From the NCBI GenBank assembly GCA_963737835.1, contig CAVTUH010000003.1, positions 372,001 through 436,000 on the forward strand: DNA of 64,000 bases. The letters are read 5' to 3'. Positions 1-9,581 of the stretch are shown here, piece after piece (positions within the stretch are counted from its first letter, which is position 1; each line of letters starts with the position of its first letter). The notes beneath the pieces are model-generated. The model made no database searches. It was not told the DNA's origin and saw nothing but the letters and a program-made list of their open reading frames with translations. This DNA is from Palsa-1248 sp963737835 (GTDB lineage: Bacteria; Gemmatimonadota; Gemmatimonadetes; Gemmatimonadales; Gemmatimonadaceae). The translations under genes and the position numbers were made by a program.

Positions 1-1374
1 ATTGTTGGCATCTATGGACACCCCGACGCCGTGGAGCTCACGCGTCTGGGGCTCTACTCCCTCCAGCATCGGGGGCAGGAGTCGGCTGGGCTGGTCGCGG
101 TCGATGGCGAAGGACAGGCCTACGCCTATCGCGCGCTCGGGCTCGTGTCCGACGGCCTCGATGACGGTGCCCTCGGGCCGATCAAGGGACCCATCGCGAT
201 CGGTCACACGCGTTATAGCACCACGGGATCGACATCCATTGAGAATGCGCAGCCGGTGCTGGCACGCTTCCGCGGTGGACACATCGCGCTGGCACACAAT
301 GGCAACATCACCAACGCGAGCGAATTGCGGATCGCGCTCGAGGACCGGGGCTCGATCTTCAACTCGACGATGGACTCGGAAGTCCTCGTCCACCGGCTCG
401 CGATGTCGGCGGCCGACACCCCGGCCGACAAGCTCGCTGATGCCCTGCTGGGGGTTGAGGGCGCATACTGTCTCCTGATCTCGATGGGGGCGACGCTCCT
501 CGCAGCGCGAGACCCTCGCGGATGGCGACCCCTCGTGCTCGGATCGCTCGATGAAGCGACGGTGATCGCATCAGAGACGTGCGCGCTGGATATCATGGGC
601 GCGCGCTACCTGCGCGAGATCCAGCCCGGCGAGATCCTCGAGCTGTCCGGCACCGGGGCGCGTTCGATCTCTCCGCTGCCGCCGCTACCACTGCACCGGT
701 GCGTGTTCGAGCACGTTTACTTCTCCCGGCCGGACAGCATCGTGTTCGGTGGATCAGTGGAGGCAGCGCGGCGCGCCCTTGGCCGGCGATTGGCTGAGGA
801 GTGCCCCGCGCCCGGGGCCGAGCTCGTGTTCAGCGTGCCCGACTCGTCGAACTCGGCTGCCCTGGGGTACGCGGAAGCGTCCGGGCTGCCGTTCGAATTC
901 GCGCTCATTCGGAATCACTACGTCGGGCGAACGTTTATCCAGCCCACGCAGGCGGGCCGGGATGCCAAGGTCAAGGTCAAGTACAACGCGGTCCGACAAC
1001 TGTTGGATGGCAAGCGGGTCGTGATGGTCGATGACTCGATCGTCCGCGGGACGACGACACGGGGCCTCGTGAGCATGATCCGGTCTGCCGGCGCGCGCGA
1101 GGTGCACATGCGCGTGAGCTCGGCGCCGATTACAGGCCCGTGCTACTACGGTATCGACACACCCAATCGCGAGGAGCTGATCGCCGCGAACCTGACTGTC
1201 GATGAGATCGCCCAGGACCTCGGTGTCGATTCCCTGGGATACCTGTCGCTGGAAGGCATGCTGGAATCGGTCCCGCAGGGTCCCAAGGGATTCTGCCACG
1301 CGTGCTTCTCGGGCGACTACCCCACTCCACCCCCGGCCGACCCGGATAAGCTGCGCTTCGGGTGCGGCTGCTGA
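1..1374 (+). CDS. purF: Amidophosphoribosyltransferase, 5' end cut by window
   Basis: Catalyses the first committed step of purine synthesis, PRPP plus glutamine to phosphoribosylamine, in the cytoplasm. The frame is open from base 1 (IVGIYGHPDAVELTRLGLYS), so the start codon and the N-terminal nucleophile Cys lie just outside the window; 457 residues are visible. The glutaminase domain shows LQHRGQESAG, GHTRYSTTGS and ALAHNGNI. The phosphoribosyltransferase domain carries the PRPP loop VVMVDDSIVRGTTTRG around base 1020. C-terminal cysteines (GFCHACFSGDYP and the final GCGC) fit the Fe-S-containing Bacillus-type PurF. ppdK follows 58 bases later. The product call is secure; only the 5' end is missing. 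Confidence 0.97.
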   Translation: MVGIYGHPDAVELTRLGLYSLQHRGQESAGLVAVDGEGQAYAYRALGLVSDGLDDGALGPIKGPIAIGHTRYSTTGSTSIENAQPVLARFRGGHIALAHNGNITNASELRIALEDRGSIFNSTMDSEVLVHRLAMSAADTPADKLADALLGVEGAYCLLISMGATLLAARDPRGWRPLVLGSLDEATVIASETCALDIMGARYLREIQPGEILELSGTGARSISPLPPLPLHRCVFEHVYFSRPDSIVFGGSVEAARRALGRRLAEECPAPGAELVFSVPDSSNSAALGYAEASGLPFEFALIRNHYVGRTFIQPTQAGRDAKVKVKYNAVRQLLDGKRVVMVDDSIVRGTTTRGLVSMIRSAGAREVHMRVSSAPITGPCYYGIDTPNREELIAANLTVDEIAQDLGVDSLGYLSLEGMLESVPQGPKGFCHACFSGDYPTPPPADPDKLRFGCGC

Positions 1375-1432
1375 GTTAGCCCACTCCTTGCAAGTGGCGG
1401 CTCACGTGCCGGCCAGCACTCTCGCGCCCGTC

Positions 1433-4140
1433 ATGACCGATCGCGCGACGTCTCCCGCCTCATCGCGGCGCGTCTACTCGTTCGCGCGCGGCCGAGCCGA
1501 TGGCACTCGCGACATGCGCGACGTGCTGGGTGGCAAGGGTGCCAACCTGGCCGAGATGACCAACCTGGGGATTCCGGTACCCCCAGGCTTCACCATCGCG
1601 TGCGCTGCATGCACGGAGTACCTGGCTACCGGGGCCGAGCCCGCGGGATTGCGAGATGAGGTGACGCGCGCAGTCGCCACGCTGTCCGAGGTGACTGAGC
1701 GCAGCTTCGGCTCGCCCGTTGCGCCCCTGCTGGTGTCGGTTCGGTCGGGGGCACCCGTCTCGATGCCGGGGATGATGGAGACCATCCTCAATCTCGGACT
1801 CAACGACCGGACCGTGCTGGCACTCGCGAAGGCGAGCGGTAACGCACGATTCGCGTACGACTCGTACCGTCGGTTCCTGCAAATGTTCGGCGAAGTGGTG
1901 CTCGGCGTGCCGCACGACCAGTTCGAGTCGCTCCTCAAGGCAAAGCGACTCGTCTCGGGCGCGACGTCCGACGCCGAGCTGCGATGAATCCGCACTCCGG
2001 AACCTCGTCGAGGAATACAAATCGCTCATCCGTCGGACGACGGGTGCCGATTTCCCGTCGGACCCCACGAGCCAGCTCTGGGGTGCCATCGAGGCGGTGT
2101 GGCGGTCATGGACGCTTCGAAAGGCTGTCGATTACCGCCGCGTCCATGGCATTGCCGACACGCTGGGCACGGCGGTCAGTGTCGTTGCCATGGTATTCGG
2201 CAACCTCGGGAACGACTCCGGGACAGGCGTCGCCTTCACGCGCGATCCGTCGACGGGTGAGCGTGTGTTCTACGGCGAGTTCCTCGTCAACGCCCAGGGC
2301 GAGGATGTCGTCGCGGGCCTTCGCACCCCGCTTCCGATCGCGGACATGGCCGTTCGACTCCCGGGGGCGTACCAGGAGCTCGAGGCGACGCAGCAGCGAC
2401 TCGAGCGGCATTTCCGCGACATGCAGGATCTCGAGTTCACCGTCGAGCGCGGTCGACTCTATCTCCTGCAGACGCGGACCGGCAAACGCACCGCAGCGGC
2501 CGCCGTCCGCATCGCACGCGACATGGTCGCGGAGGGGCTGATCGACACGACCGAAGCCGTGCGCCGCATCCCGGCCCACCAGGTCGATCAACTGTTGCAC
2601 CCCATCATCGATGCGGGTGTGCGCGCGACACCGCTCTGTCGCGGGTTGGCGGCCAGTCCAGGCGCGGCGAGCGGCATCGCCGTCTTCGATCCGGACGTCG
2701 CCGCGCAACGAGCGGCAGGCGGTGAGGCAGTCGTGTTGGTGCGCGACGAAACCACGCCCGAGGACTTCCACGGCATCGTCGCCGCCCGTGCCGTCATCAC
2801 GGCTCGCGGCGGCATGACGAGCCACGCGGCCGTCGTGGCGCGCGGCATGGGCAAGTGCGCGGTGGTCGGGTGCAAGGACCTGCACATCGACGAGGGTCAC
2901 CGCCGATTCCAGGTCAACGGGACGACGGTCCAGGAAGGCGACTGGCTCACTGTCGATGGCGCCACCGGCGCGATCTACAGCGGCGCGTTGCCCACCGTCC
3001 CGAGTGAAGTCATGCGCGTCGTGACCGGGTCGCAGCGCGCGGCCGATGCGCCGCTGTACCAGGCGTTCGCCAGCGTGCTCGAATGGGCCGACGCGGTCCG
3101 CCGCCTCCGCGTGCGGGCCAACGCGGACACACCCCGCGACGCGCGTATCGCGCGAGCCTTCGGGGCAGAAGGGATCGGCCTCTGCCGCACGGAGCACATG
3201 TTCTTCGAAGGGGAACGCATCACGGCCATGCGCGAGATGATCGTCGCGCGGGACGTAGCAGGCCGACGCCGCGCACTCGCCAAGCTGTTGCCCATGCAGC
3301 GCTCGGACTTCGAGGCGATCTTCGAGGCGATGGATGGCTATCCGGTCACCATCCGTCTCCTGGACCCGCCGCTCCATGAATTCCTGCCACACGGCGGCGA
3401 GGAGAGCCGACACCTCGCCGCAGACGCTCCAGCTCAGCCAGCAGGAGCTCGGACGCATCGTCGACAACCTGCGAGAAGTCAACCCGATGCTCGGCCACCG
3501 CGGCTGCCGCCTGGGTATCACGTATCCGGAGATCACGGAGATGCAGGCGCGCGCGATCTTCGAAGCGGCGGTGCGCACATCCCGGCGCGGCATCGACGTC
3601 CGGCCCGAGATCATGATCCCGCTCGTCGCGATCGACCGCGAGTTCCTCCACCAACACGCGATCATCACGCGCGTGGCTGAGCAGGTGCTTGGCCCAATGG
3701 GCGTCGCCGTTCCCTACCTCATCGGCACCATGATCGAGTTGCCGCGCGCGGCGCTCACGGCGGATCAGATCGCCGCGACGGCGCAGTTCTTCTCCTTCGG
3801 TACGAACGACTTGACCCAAACGACCTTCGGCCTCAGTCGCGATGATGCCGGACGGTTTTTGCCAGAGTATCTCGAGCTCGGGATTCTGGCCGACGACCCG
3901 TTCCAGGTCCTGGATGAGCGCGGCGTGGGAGCACTCGTGTCACTCGCGGTCACCGCGGGCCGTCGCGTGCGCCCCGATCTCAAGGTCGGCATCTGCGGCG
4001 AGCATGGCGGCGACCCGCGATCGGTGGGGTTCTGCCACCGCATTGGCTTGGACTACGTCTCCTGCTCCCCCTTCCGCGTGCCAATCGCGCGCCTCGCGGC
4101 GGCCCAGGCGACATTGGGAGAGAACGTTTCGGCCGATTAA
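1433..4140 (+). CDS. ppdK: Pyruvate, phosphate dikinase, two frameshifts in this assembly
   Basis: Interconverts pyruvate, ATP and phosphate with PEP, AMP and PPi. The reading frame moves +1 twice. The first shift is near 1975-1983, where the frame otherwise ends at 1987 and resumes as DESALRNLVEEYKSLI. The second is near 3405-3435, where removing one C of CC restores HLAQTLQLSQQELG. The repaired protein is about 902 residues, the usual length. Visible are the N-terminal nucleotide-binding start (LGGKGANLAEMTNLGIPVPP), the phosphohistidine swivel loop RGGMTSHAAVVARGMGK (His codon at 2823), the C-terminal PEP/pyruvate barrel (NPMLGHRGCRLG) and the catalytic Cys motif GICGEHGGDP. The ATG at 1433 is chosen because the conserved N-terminus starts shortly after. 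The frameshifts are probably insertion errors. Confidence 0.93.
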
Positions 4141-4160
4141 TACGGTGGCCGCGGTAATGT

Positions 4161-4235
4161 CGGGCGACACAACGCCGGGCGACACAACGGCGGGCGACAC
4201 AACGGCGGGCGACGCAACGGGGCGCGATACAACGG
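4161..4235. repeat. Five-copy 15-bp tandem repeat between ppdK and the ftsB-like gene
   Basis: Five consecutive units close to CGGGCGACACAACGG occupy 4161-4175, 4176-4190, 4191-4205, 4206-4220 and 4221-4235. The third matches the second exactly; the others differ by one to four bases. The array ends directly in a palindrome that shares the GGGCGAC core. It lies between convergent gene ends and follows the ppdK stop by 20 bases. There are no spacers, so it is not a CRISPR. Function unknown. Confidence 0.9.
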
Positions 4236-4236
4236 C

Positions 4237-4257
4237 GGGCGACGCATTGCGTCGCCC
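4237..4257. repeat. Palindromic repeat GGGCGACGC-N3-GCGTCGCCC
   Basis: Nine-base arms GGGCGACGC and GCGTCGCCC are separated by three bases. It is one of three copies in the window; the others are at 28769 and 31949. All three sit just past gene ends. It may act as a transcription-ending or RNA-stabilising hairpin or as a mobile REP-like element. No T-run follows, so it is not called a classical terminator. Confidence 0.75.
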
Positions 4258-4286
4258 CTACCCGCCGATCCCCCAACCCTCGGTGG

Positions 4287-4671
4287 TTAGTGCCGGTTGT
4301 TGTCGTTCCCCGACCCCTGACCCCTGACACCTGACCCCGCGGTTCCCGCCGGCGCAAACCGGTACAGAATCTCCTTGTTGCCCCTGATCATCCCGAACTC
4401 CTCTCGAGCGATGCGCTCCTGGACGGCGGGATCCGTCTCGAATGGCGTGGACCAGGCGCGTCAGCGAGTCCACCTGATGCCGGAGGCTGTCGATCTCCGC
4501 CCTGAGCGCGGTGCGCCGGGCGTGCTGTCGGAAGATGTCCAGGGTGCTGTATTCCCCACCCTGCACGACAAATGCGGCGACGGCGAGCGCGGCCGCAATC
4601 CCCGCAACGCGTCTAATCCGCGGCGCCGATGCCGTAGATAGCCCCTCCCGGAAACTCGGCGGTGTCGCCAA
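4287..4671 (-). CDS. Septum formation initiator (FtsB/DivIC-like) protein, frameshifted
   Basis: Small bitopic cell-division protein of the FtsB/DivIC family, thought to join the FtsL/FtsQ complex at the septum. A membrane segment (VAGIAAALAVAAFVV) is followed by a coiled coil (TALRAEIDSLRHQVDSLTRL). Removing one G of the GG at 4444-4445 continues the frame into ETDPAVQERIAREEFGMI, the family's conserved C-terminal motif, and a stop at 4287. The repaired length is about 127 residues. The only conventional start in frame is a TTG at 4671, overlapping the end of eno by 59 bases, so the start is uncertain. The last residues are encoded by a GGGGTCA-type low-complexity repeat. Downstream of eno, a common location for this gene. 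Confidence 0.8.
4308..4341. repeat. CCCCTGA-type low-complexity repeat, copy 1
   Basis: Repeated 7-base CCCCTGA/CCCCGAC units. Read on the minus strand they encode the Gly/Ser/Gln-rich tail of the ftsB-like protein. A closely similar tract occurs at 50057-50089, again on the minus strand at a gene boundary. Confidence 0.7.
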
Positions 4672-5906
4672 GTCGCTCCTCGATGCGCAGCAGTTGATTG
4701 TACTTGGCGACGCGATCCGTCCGACTGAGCGATCCGGTCTTGATCTGTCCGGCCCCCGTCGCCACCGCGAGATCGGCGATGAACGTATCCTCGGTCTCGC
4801 CAGATCGGTGCGAGATCACCGAGAGGTAGCCGGCACTCCGCGCCATGTCGATCGCATTCGAACGTCTCGGTCAGTGTGCCGATCTGATTGACCTTGATCA
4901 GGACCGCGTTGGCCACGTTCTGCTCGATACCCCGGGCAAGCCGCTCCGTGTTCGTGACGAACACATCGTCGCCGACGAGCTGGACGCGCTCACCCAATGT
5001 GCGCGTCATCAGTGCCCACCCGTCCCAGTCATCCTCCGCCATGCCGTCCTCGATCGACACGATCGGAAATTCGTCGAGCCACTTCCCGTACAGCTCGACC
5101 ATCCCCGCGGCGTCTCGTGTGCCTCCGCCGCTCTTCTTGAACGTGTAGGCGCCGTTGGCATACAGCTCACTGGCCGCCACATCAATGGCGATCGCGACCT
5201 CGCGCCCGGGTTGGTATTTCGCGGCCTCGATCGCCTCGAGGACGACGCGGATCGCCTCTTCGTCGTTCGGCAGGTCCGGTGCGAAACCGCCCTCGTCACC
5301 GACGCCCGTAGCAAGCTTGCGCTTGCTGAGAACCTTTTTCAGCGCGTGAAACACCTCAGCTCCGATGCGGAGCGCATCGGCGAAATTGTCCGCTCCGATA
5401 GGGACGATCATGAACTCCTGGACGTCCACCGTATTTGCGGCATGAGCACCGCCATTCAGGATGTTCATCTGCGGAACGGGAAGGGTCCGCGCCATCGGCC
5501 CACCCAGGTAGCGGTAGAGCGGCATCCCGACCGAGACCGCCGCCGCTCGTGCCGCTGCCAGCGACACGGCGAGAATCGCATTGGCGCCCAACTTCGACTT
5601 GGTCGACGTGCCATCCAGCTCGATGAGCGCGTGGTCCAGCATGACCTGATCACGAGCGTCCAGCCCGTTGATGGCAGGACCGATCGTCTCGATCACATTG
5701 CGCACCGCGGTCCGCACGCCCTTCCCGCCATACCGCGACGAGTCGCCATCGCGCAGCTCGAGCGCCTCGTGCTCTCCCGTCGACGCGCCGCTCGGAACCG
5801 ACGCGCGGCCCGCGACACCTGAATCGAGCGTCACCTCGGCCTCGATCGTCGGGTTGCCGCGGCTGTCGAGAATCTCTCGGGCGGTGACTTCGGTAATGGC
5901 GGACAT
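4613..5906 (-). CDS. eno: Enolase, one frameshift in this assembly
   Basis: Glycolytic 2-phosphoglycerate dehydratase. The start MSAITEVTAREILDSRGNPT at 5906 is canonical. Seen are GASTGEHEALELRDGD, the metal-site region SIEDGMAEDDWDGW, VGDDVFVTNTERL and the enolase signature LIKVNQIGTLTET. The frame breaks after TETF: removing one T of the TT at 4857-4858 (plus strand) restores FDAIDMARSAGYLSVISHRS and then SGETEDTFIADLAVATGAGQ to a stop at 4613. The repaired protein is about 430 residues, the normal size. A truncated enolase would be expected to be lethal, so the extra base is very likely a sequencing error. Confidence 0.95.
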
Positions 5907-5993
5907 GAGTACAGGCCAGAGGTGGCTAGGCGTTTGGCTCGGAGGAATCTAGCGAGGAAAAGGAGAGGAGAGCGCGGTTCTCGGCGTGGTGAC

Positions 5994-6797
5994 TCATGGC
6001 CCCGCCAAACCACCCAAACTCTGTGTCTCCTCTCCCCTTTCACCTTTCTCCCCTCCATTTTCGCCCACTGTGGGGGAGAAGATCCCATACTCGCGCTCCA
6101 GCAGCTCTGCCATCCGCGTCCGTACCGTCCGCGAGAGCGCGTCCCGATCATCGTACGTGAGACCTGTTGTGGGCACTGGCTCGAGGACGTGCAGGTCGAT
6201 CACGCCGCGACGGATGCGCCAGGATCCCTTGGGCATGACCTCCATCGAACCGTGCACCACCACGGGGACGACCGGGACGCCAGCAGCAATCGCAAGCACG
6301 AACGGACCCTTCTTGAACGGGCGGAGCGCGTATGACCTTCCCCGCGTCCCCTCGGGGAACACGACGACGGCCCGTCCCGCGCGGATGATGTCCGCGGCGG
6401 CGTTGTAGCTCGCGAACGCCGACTTGCGGTTGTCTCGCTCGATCGGCACCGTCCCGAGAGCGCGGGCCCCGGGGCCGAAGATCGGGATGCGCAGCAACTC
6501 AGCTTTGGCGACAAAAGAGTACCGTGGGAAGGTCGCCGCGAGAGCGAACACGTCGTACCAGCTCACGTGGTTCGACGCGAACACCTGTCCGGCCGGCGGG
6601 CGCGCGATTCGCTCGGCCCCATGCACTCGGACGCGCACACCAGCCGCGCGCAGCATGGCGCCTGACCAGGCGCGAGGTACCCACCACAAGATGCTTCCGG
6701 GGCGGTCTGGAACGTTCAGCAGCGCCGCCACTACCGCCGCCACAGCAAATGGCGGCGTCAGAATCAGGCCGGTCAGAGCAACGAGAAGCGTCCGCAT
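5994..6797 (-). CDS. plsC: 1-acyl-sn-glycerol-3-phosphate acyltransferase (PlsC family)
   Basis: Acylates lysophosphatidate to phosphatidate in membrane phospholipid synthesis. The 267-residue protein has an N-terminal membrane segment (LLVALTGLILTPPFAVAAVV), the catalytic NHxxxxD motif as NHVSWYD, the glycerol-phosphate motif around GTVPIERDNRKSA, and FPEGTRGRS. The last 25 or so residues (from about SPTVGENGGEKGERGEETQS) lie beyond the usual end of the family and are encoded by a pyrimidine-rich low-complexity tract, so the tail is probably accretional. It lies 38 bases downstream of thiL. Other lysophospholipid acyltransferases share these motifs, so substrate specificity is inferred. Confidence 0.88.
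   Translation of the reverse strand: MRTLLVALTGLILTPPFAVAAVVAALLNVPDRPGSILWWVPRAWSGAMLRAAGVRVRVHGAERIARPPAGQVFASNHVSWYDVFALAATFPRYSFVAKAELLRIPIFGPGARALGTVPIERDNRKSAFASYNAAADIIRAGRAVVVFPEGTRGRSYALRPFKKGPFVLAIAAGVPVVPVVVHGSMEVMPKGSWRIRRGVIDLHVLEPVPTTGLTYDDRDALSRTVRTRMAELLEREYGIFSPTVGENGGEKGERGEETQSLGGLAGP
6026..6060. repeat. Pyrimidine-rich low-complexity tract in the plsC 3' end
   Basis: A run of CTCC/CCTTT units on the plus strand encodes the Glu/Gly/Lys-rich tail of PlsC. A similar CTCCTTT tract lies at 28817-28850 upstream of the DUF2723 gene. Confidence 0.5.
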
Positions 6798-6835
6798 CGC
6801 AGGGGTGAGCAGGAGCGCAGCGGCGCAACCCGCGC

Positions 6836-7834
6836 TTACGATGAAAAGTGGTCGTAGCTCGGCACGGGGTCAACGCGCTGGCCACCGACGAACACATTGA
6901 CCCCCGCCGCCCCTGAACTGACGCGACCGATCTCGGTCAAGGGTACGCGAAACTCACGCGCAAACTCCGCCGCATTGATCGATCCTGGCACCGTGCAAGC
7001 TAGCTCGTACTCCTCCCCGCTTGCGCCCGCCTCGACCGCCGAAATGCCCGCCCACCGAGGCACGCGATCGAGCTCGATCGCGAGACGCACACCGCTCGCC
7101 GCCGCGACGTGTCGCAAGTCTCCGATGAGGCCGTCGGACACGTCGATCGCCGCCGAGGCGCCACGCGCAGCAAGCCAGCGCGCCTCCCGCAATCGGGCCT
7201 GTGGCCGAGTGAATCGCAGTCGCGCCGCCTCCTCCGGCGTGTCGCCCCGCTCCCAGGCGCGAATCGCGACGAGCGGCCCCCCCAACGTGCCGGTGACGTA
7301 GACATGATCTCCCGGGCGCGCCCCGTCCCTGCCCAATGGCCGCGCAGCCGATCCTAGCACCGTCATCGTGATGACGAGGGCCGGCCCCGCGACCGTGTCG
7401 CCGCCGACGATCGGCGCCTCCACAATCCGGGCCGCATTGCCAATCCCATCAGCAATCGCCGGCAGCGCGGCGACCCAGTGGCGCGGCACGGTGAGCGCGA
7501 CCACGGCACCGATCGGCGTCGCCGCTGCGGCGGCGAGATCGCTCCACGCGCTCATGGCAGCGCGAAATCCGATGTCGCGAGGGGTGAGCCAGGACGCGCG
7601 AAAATGCACGTCTTCGACTGCGGTGTCGGTGCTCACGACCAGCCGCTCCCCGGCGGGCACGTTGAGCACGCCGCAGTCGTTGCCCAGCCCGCGCGCGGTC
7701 GTGCCCCATCGCTCGGTGAGTCCACGGATGAGATCGAATTCGACGCCGGGGCCCAACGTGACGTGCGACGACGCGGTTGCAGCAGGGCGGGCAGCGTCGG
7801 CAACACCGTCGCGAGGCCCGCGATGCTTCGTCAC
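6836..7834 (-). CDS. thiL: Thiamine-monophosphate kinase
   Basis: Phosphorylates thiamine monophosphate to the cofactor thiamine diphosphate. The GTG at 7834 overlaps the nnr stop by 4 bases (GTGA) and gives 332 residues, close to the family norm. Visible are the N-terminal EFDLIRGLTERWG, the ATP/Mg region GNDCGVLNVP and VVSTDTAVEDVHFRASWLTP, SDLAAAAATPIG, VGGDTVAGPALVIT and the C-terminal IDVSDGLIGDLRHVA. The open frame continues upstream, but that sequence is shadow of nnr. Part of the long minus-strand operon. Confidence 0.94.
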   Translation of the reverse strand: MTKHRGPRDGVADAARPAATASSHVTLGPGVEFDLIRGLTERWGTTARGLGNDCGVLNVPAGERLVVSTDTAVEDVHFRASWLTPRDIGFRAAMSAWSDLAAAAATPIGAVVALTVPRHWVAALPAIADGIGNAARIVEAPIVGGDTVAGPALVITMTVLGSAARPLGRDGARPGDHVYVTGTLGGPLVAIRAWERGDTPEEAARLRFTRPQARLREARWLAARGASAAIDVSDGLIGDLRHVAAASGVRLAIELDRVPRWAGISAVEAGASGEEYELACTVPGSINAAEFAREFRVPLTEIGRVSSGAAGVNVFVGGQRVDPVPSYDHFSS

Positions 7835-9369
7835 GACGGATCTCCGACAGCGGCGAGCTCGGCCAGAACCGGATATCGCGGCTGCAGCACGGGTGCGCTC
7901 CACACCTTGCCGAGCGCACCCAGCACCTCGTCGAGCCCGACACCCCGGACGCGGCCGCCGCTCGCTGCCTCGGCCGCCGCACCGTGCACCCATGCCGCGC
8001 ACGACGCGCTCACAAACGGGTCACCGGTTTGGGCAAGCAGCGTCACGACGACGCCCGAGAGGAGGTCACCGCTCCCGCCGGTGGCCAGCACCGGCGATCC
8101 GGCCGCGCTCACTCGGCGCGAGCCATCGGCCGCCGTCAGCACCGTGGGCACACCCTTGAGCAACACGGTCGCGTGAAGTTGCGCCGCCAGCGGGGTCGCG
8201 ATGTCGAATCGTTGCTCGAGCACCTTCTCGATCGGTACTCCGGCCAATCGACCGAATTCGCCGGGGTGCGGAGTAATGACCGCGGGCCGCCCGCCCAACA
8301 GCCCGGCCAGTGCGGCGGTCCTCCCCGCAAACATGTTGAGGCCATCAGCGTCGATCACGGTCGGGCGTCGGCACGAGCGGAGCACGCGCTCGATCACCGC
8401 GCGCGCATCGGTGCTCGTCCCGATCCCGGGACCAATCAACACCGCGTCCGCCCACCCGTCGATCTCGTGCTGCACCGTGTCGTCATCAACCGGCCACTCA
8501 TGCGCGAGCGCGTGGTAGGCAGCAGTCTGCACCACCGACAGGTTCGTGCGAGCGACGAACATTTTCACGAGACCGATGCCGCTGGCCAGCGCCGCGTGGG
8601 CGGCCAAGATCCCGGCACCAGCCATGCCTGGCCCGGAGGCTACGATCGCGATGCGTCGACGCGTTCCTTTGTTCGCGTCGGCCGGGATGGCTGGCACGCG
8701 GGCGCGGACGAACGCACCGTCGACCAGGTCAGGGGCGCCGTCGGCCCCCTCGGCATGGACCCCGAGGCCGATATCCACCACGACGATCTGCCCGCACGTC
8801 CCGCGAGCGATCGCAAGCCCGCGCTTGAGAGCGCCGAACGTGATGGTGAGATCGGCCTGGACCGCTCCGTCCGCCGCACCACTGGTGGCATCGACGCCAC
8901 TCGGGATGTCCAGAGCCACCACCCGGGCACCTCGCGCACGCGCGGCATGAATGACCCCGATCGCTTCAGCAATCTCCCCGCGAGGGGCCCCGGTCGAACC
9001 GGTACCGAGCAGGCCATCCACAACGATGGCCTCGTCGTGCTGGGGCACTCCGTTCGTGAGAAGTGGCTCGGCCGCCGCTCGTTCCGCGGCCGCATCATCG
9101 GTGCGGGTCGGGCCGGCGACCCCGACCCGTACCGGAACGCCGGCAGCTGCCAGCGCAGCAGCGGTCACCCATGCATCCCCGCCGTTGTTCCCAGGACCGG
9201 CGTAGACCGCGACGCCATGCGCCAAACGGTCGGGCCATTGGCGGGCGATCACGGTCGCTGCCGCCATTCCCGCCGCCCGCATGAGCGCACGGGACGGGAC
9301 ACCCGCGCCGATGGCAGCGCGGTCGCGGGCGGCGCTCTCTGCCGCACTAACGACGCGCACGCTCGGCAC
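7831..9369 (-). CDS. nnr: Bifunctional NAD(P)HX epimerase/dehydratase
   Basis: Repairs hydrated NAD(P)H: the N-terminal YjeF-type domain epimerises R/S-NAD(P)HX and the C-terminal ribokinase-like domain dehydrates it using ADP. The GTG at 9369 gives 512 residues, the usual length for the fusion. The epimerase half shows VAVYAGPGNNGGDAWV, DGLLGTGSTGAPRG and VVALDIPSGVDATSG. The dehydratase half shows VLIGPGIGTSTDARAV, VIDADGLNMFAG, ITPHPGEFGRL, VLLKGVPTVL and LATGGSGDLLSGVV. It starts 14 bases after the zinc-ribbon gene and overlaps thiL by 4 bases. Confidence 0.95.
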   Translation of the reverse strand: MPSVRVVSAAESAARDRAAIGAGVPSRALMRAAGMAAATVIARQWPDRLAHGVAVYAGPGNNGGDAWVTAAALAAAGVPVRVGVAGPTRTDDAAAERAAAEPLLTNGVPQHDEAIVVDGLLGTGSTGAPRGEIAEAIGVIHAARARGARVVALDIPSGVDATSGAADGAVQADLTITFGALKRGLAIARGTCGQIVVVDIGLGVHAEGADGAPDLVDGAFVRARVPAIPADANKGTRRRIAIVASGPGMAGAGILAAHAALASGIGLVKMFVARTNLSVVQTAAYHALAHEWPVDDDTVQHEIDGWADAVLIGPGIGTSTDARAVIERVLRSCRRPTVIDADGLNMFAGRTAALAGLLGGRPAVITPHPGEFGRLAGVPIEKVLEQRFDIATPLAAQLHATVLLKGVPTVLTAADGSRRVSAAGSPVLATGGSGDLLSGVVVTLLAQTGDPFVSASCAAWVHGAAAEAASGGRVRGVGLDEVLGALGKVWSAPVLQPRYPVLAELAAVGDPS

Positions 9370-9383
9370 GTTCGGGCGAGCTG

Positions 9384-9581
9384 CTACTTCTGCGAGTGTG
9401 TGACGGAGCGACCGAAGCTGATGTCGCCGTTGTCGATCCGGATGTTGAACCCACACTCCGGGTTGCTGCACACCCACGCCTTGAACGTGATCGGCGCGCC
9501 GTCGCGCCCGTAATCACTCAGTGGGACCAGCACACCAGCGCCGCACTTCTTGCAAGCCGGAAGTTCCGGAAATCCGGTCAT
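9384..9581 (-). CDS. Small zinc-ribbon protein of unknown function
   Basis: A 65-residue protein with two cysteine pairs, CKKC near the N-terminus and CSNPEC 25 residues later, as in a zinc ribbon. No signal peptide or membrane segment. The ATG at 9581 overlaps the stop of the preceding TIGR04138 gene by 4 bases (ATGA), so the two are likely translationally coupled. I do not recognise a precise family; a nucleic-acid or protein-binding role is only a guess from the fold. Confidence 0.75.
   Translation of the reverse strand: MTGFPELPACKKCGAGVLVPLSDYGRDGAPITFKAWVCSNPECGFNIRIDNGDISFGRSVTHSQK

Noticed and set aside
2106..3668. 520-residue minus-strand open frame inside ppdK
   Set aside because: Antisense shadow; ppdK motifs lie on the plus strand through the same bases.
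4161..4257. CRISPR-like array
   Set aside because: Units are 15 bases, directly adjacent with no spacers, and no cas genes are present.
4157..4327. Possible small protein with repeated GDTTA residues
   Set aside because: It is only the translation of the 15-bp tandem repeat; no ribosome-binding site, and it runs into repeat DNA.
4613..5906. Programmed frameshifting in eno and other genes
   Set aside because: No slippery heptamer or downstream structure is evident, the sites differ, and these families do not use recoding; uniform insertion error explains all.
7777..9513. 578-residue plus-strand open frame opposite nnr
   Set aside because: No domain features, and it spans three genes with good evidence on the minus strand.
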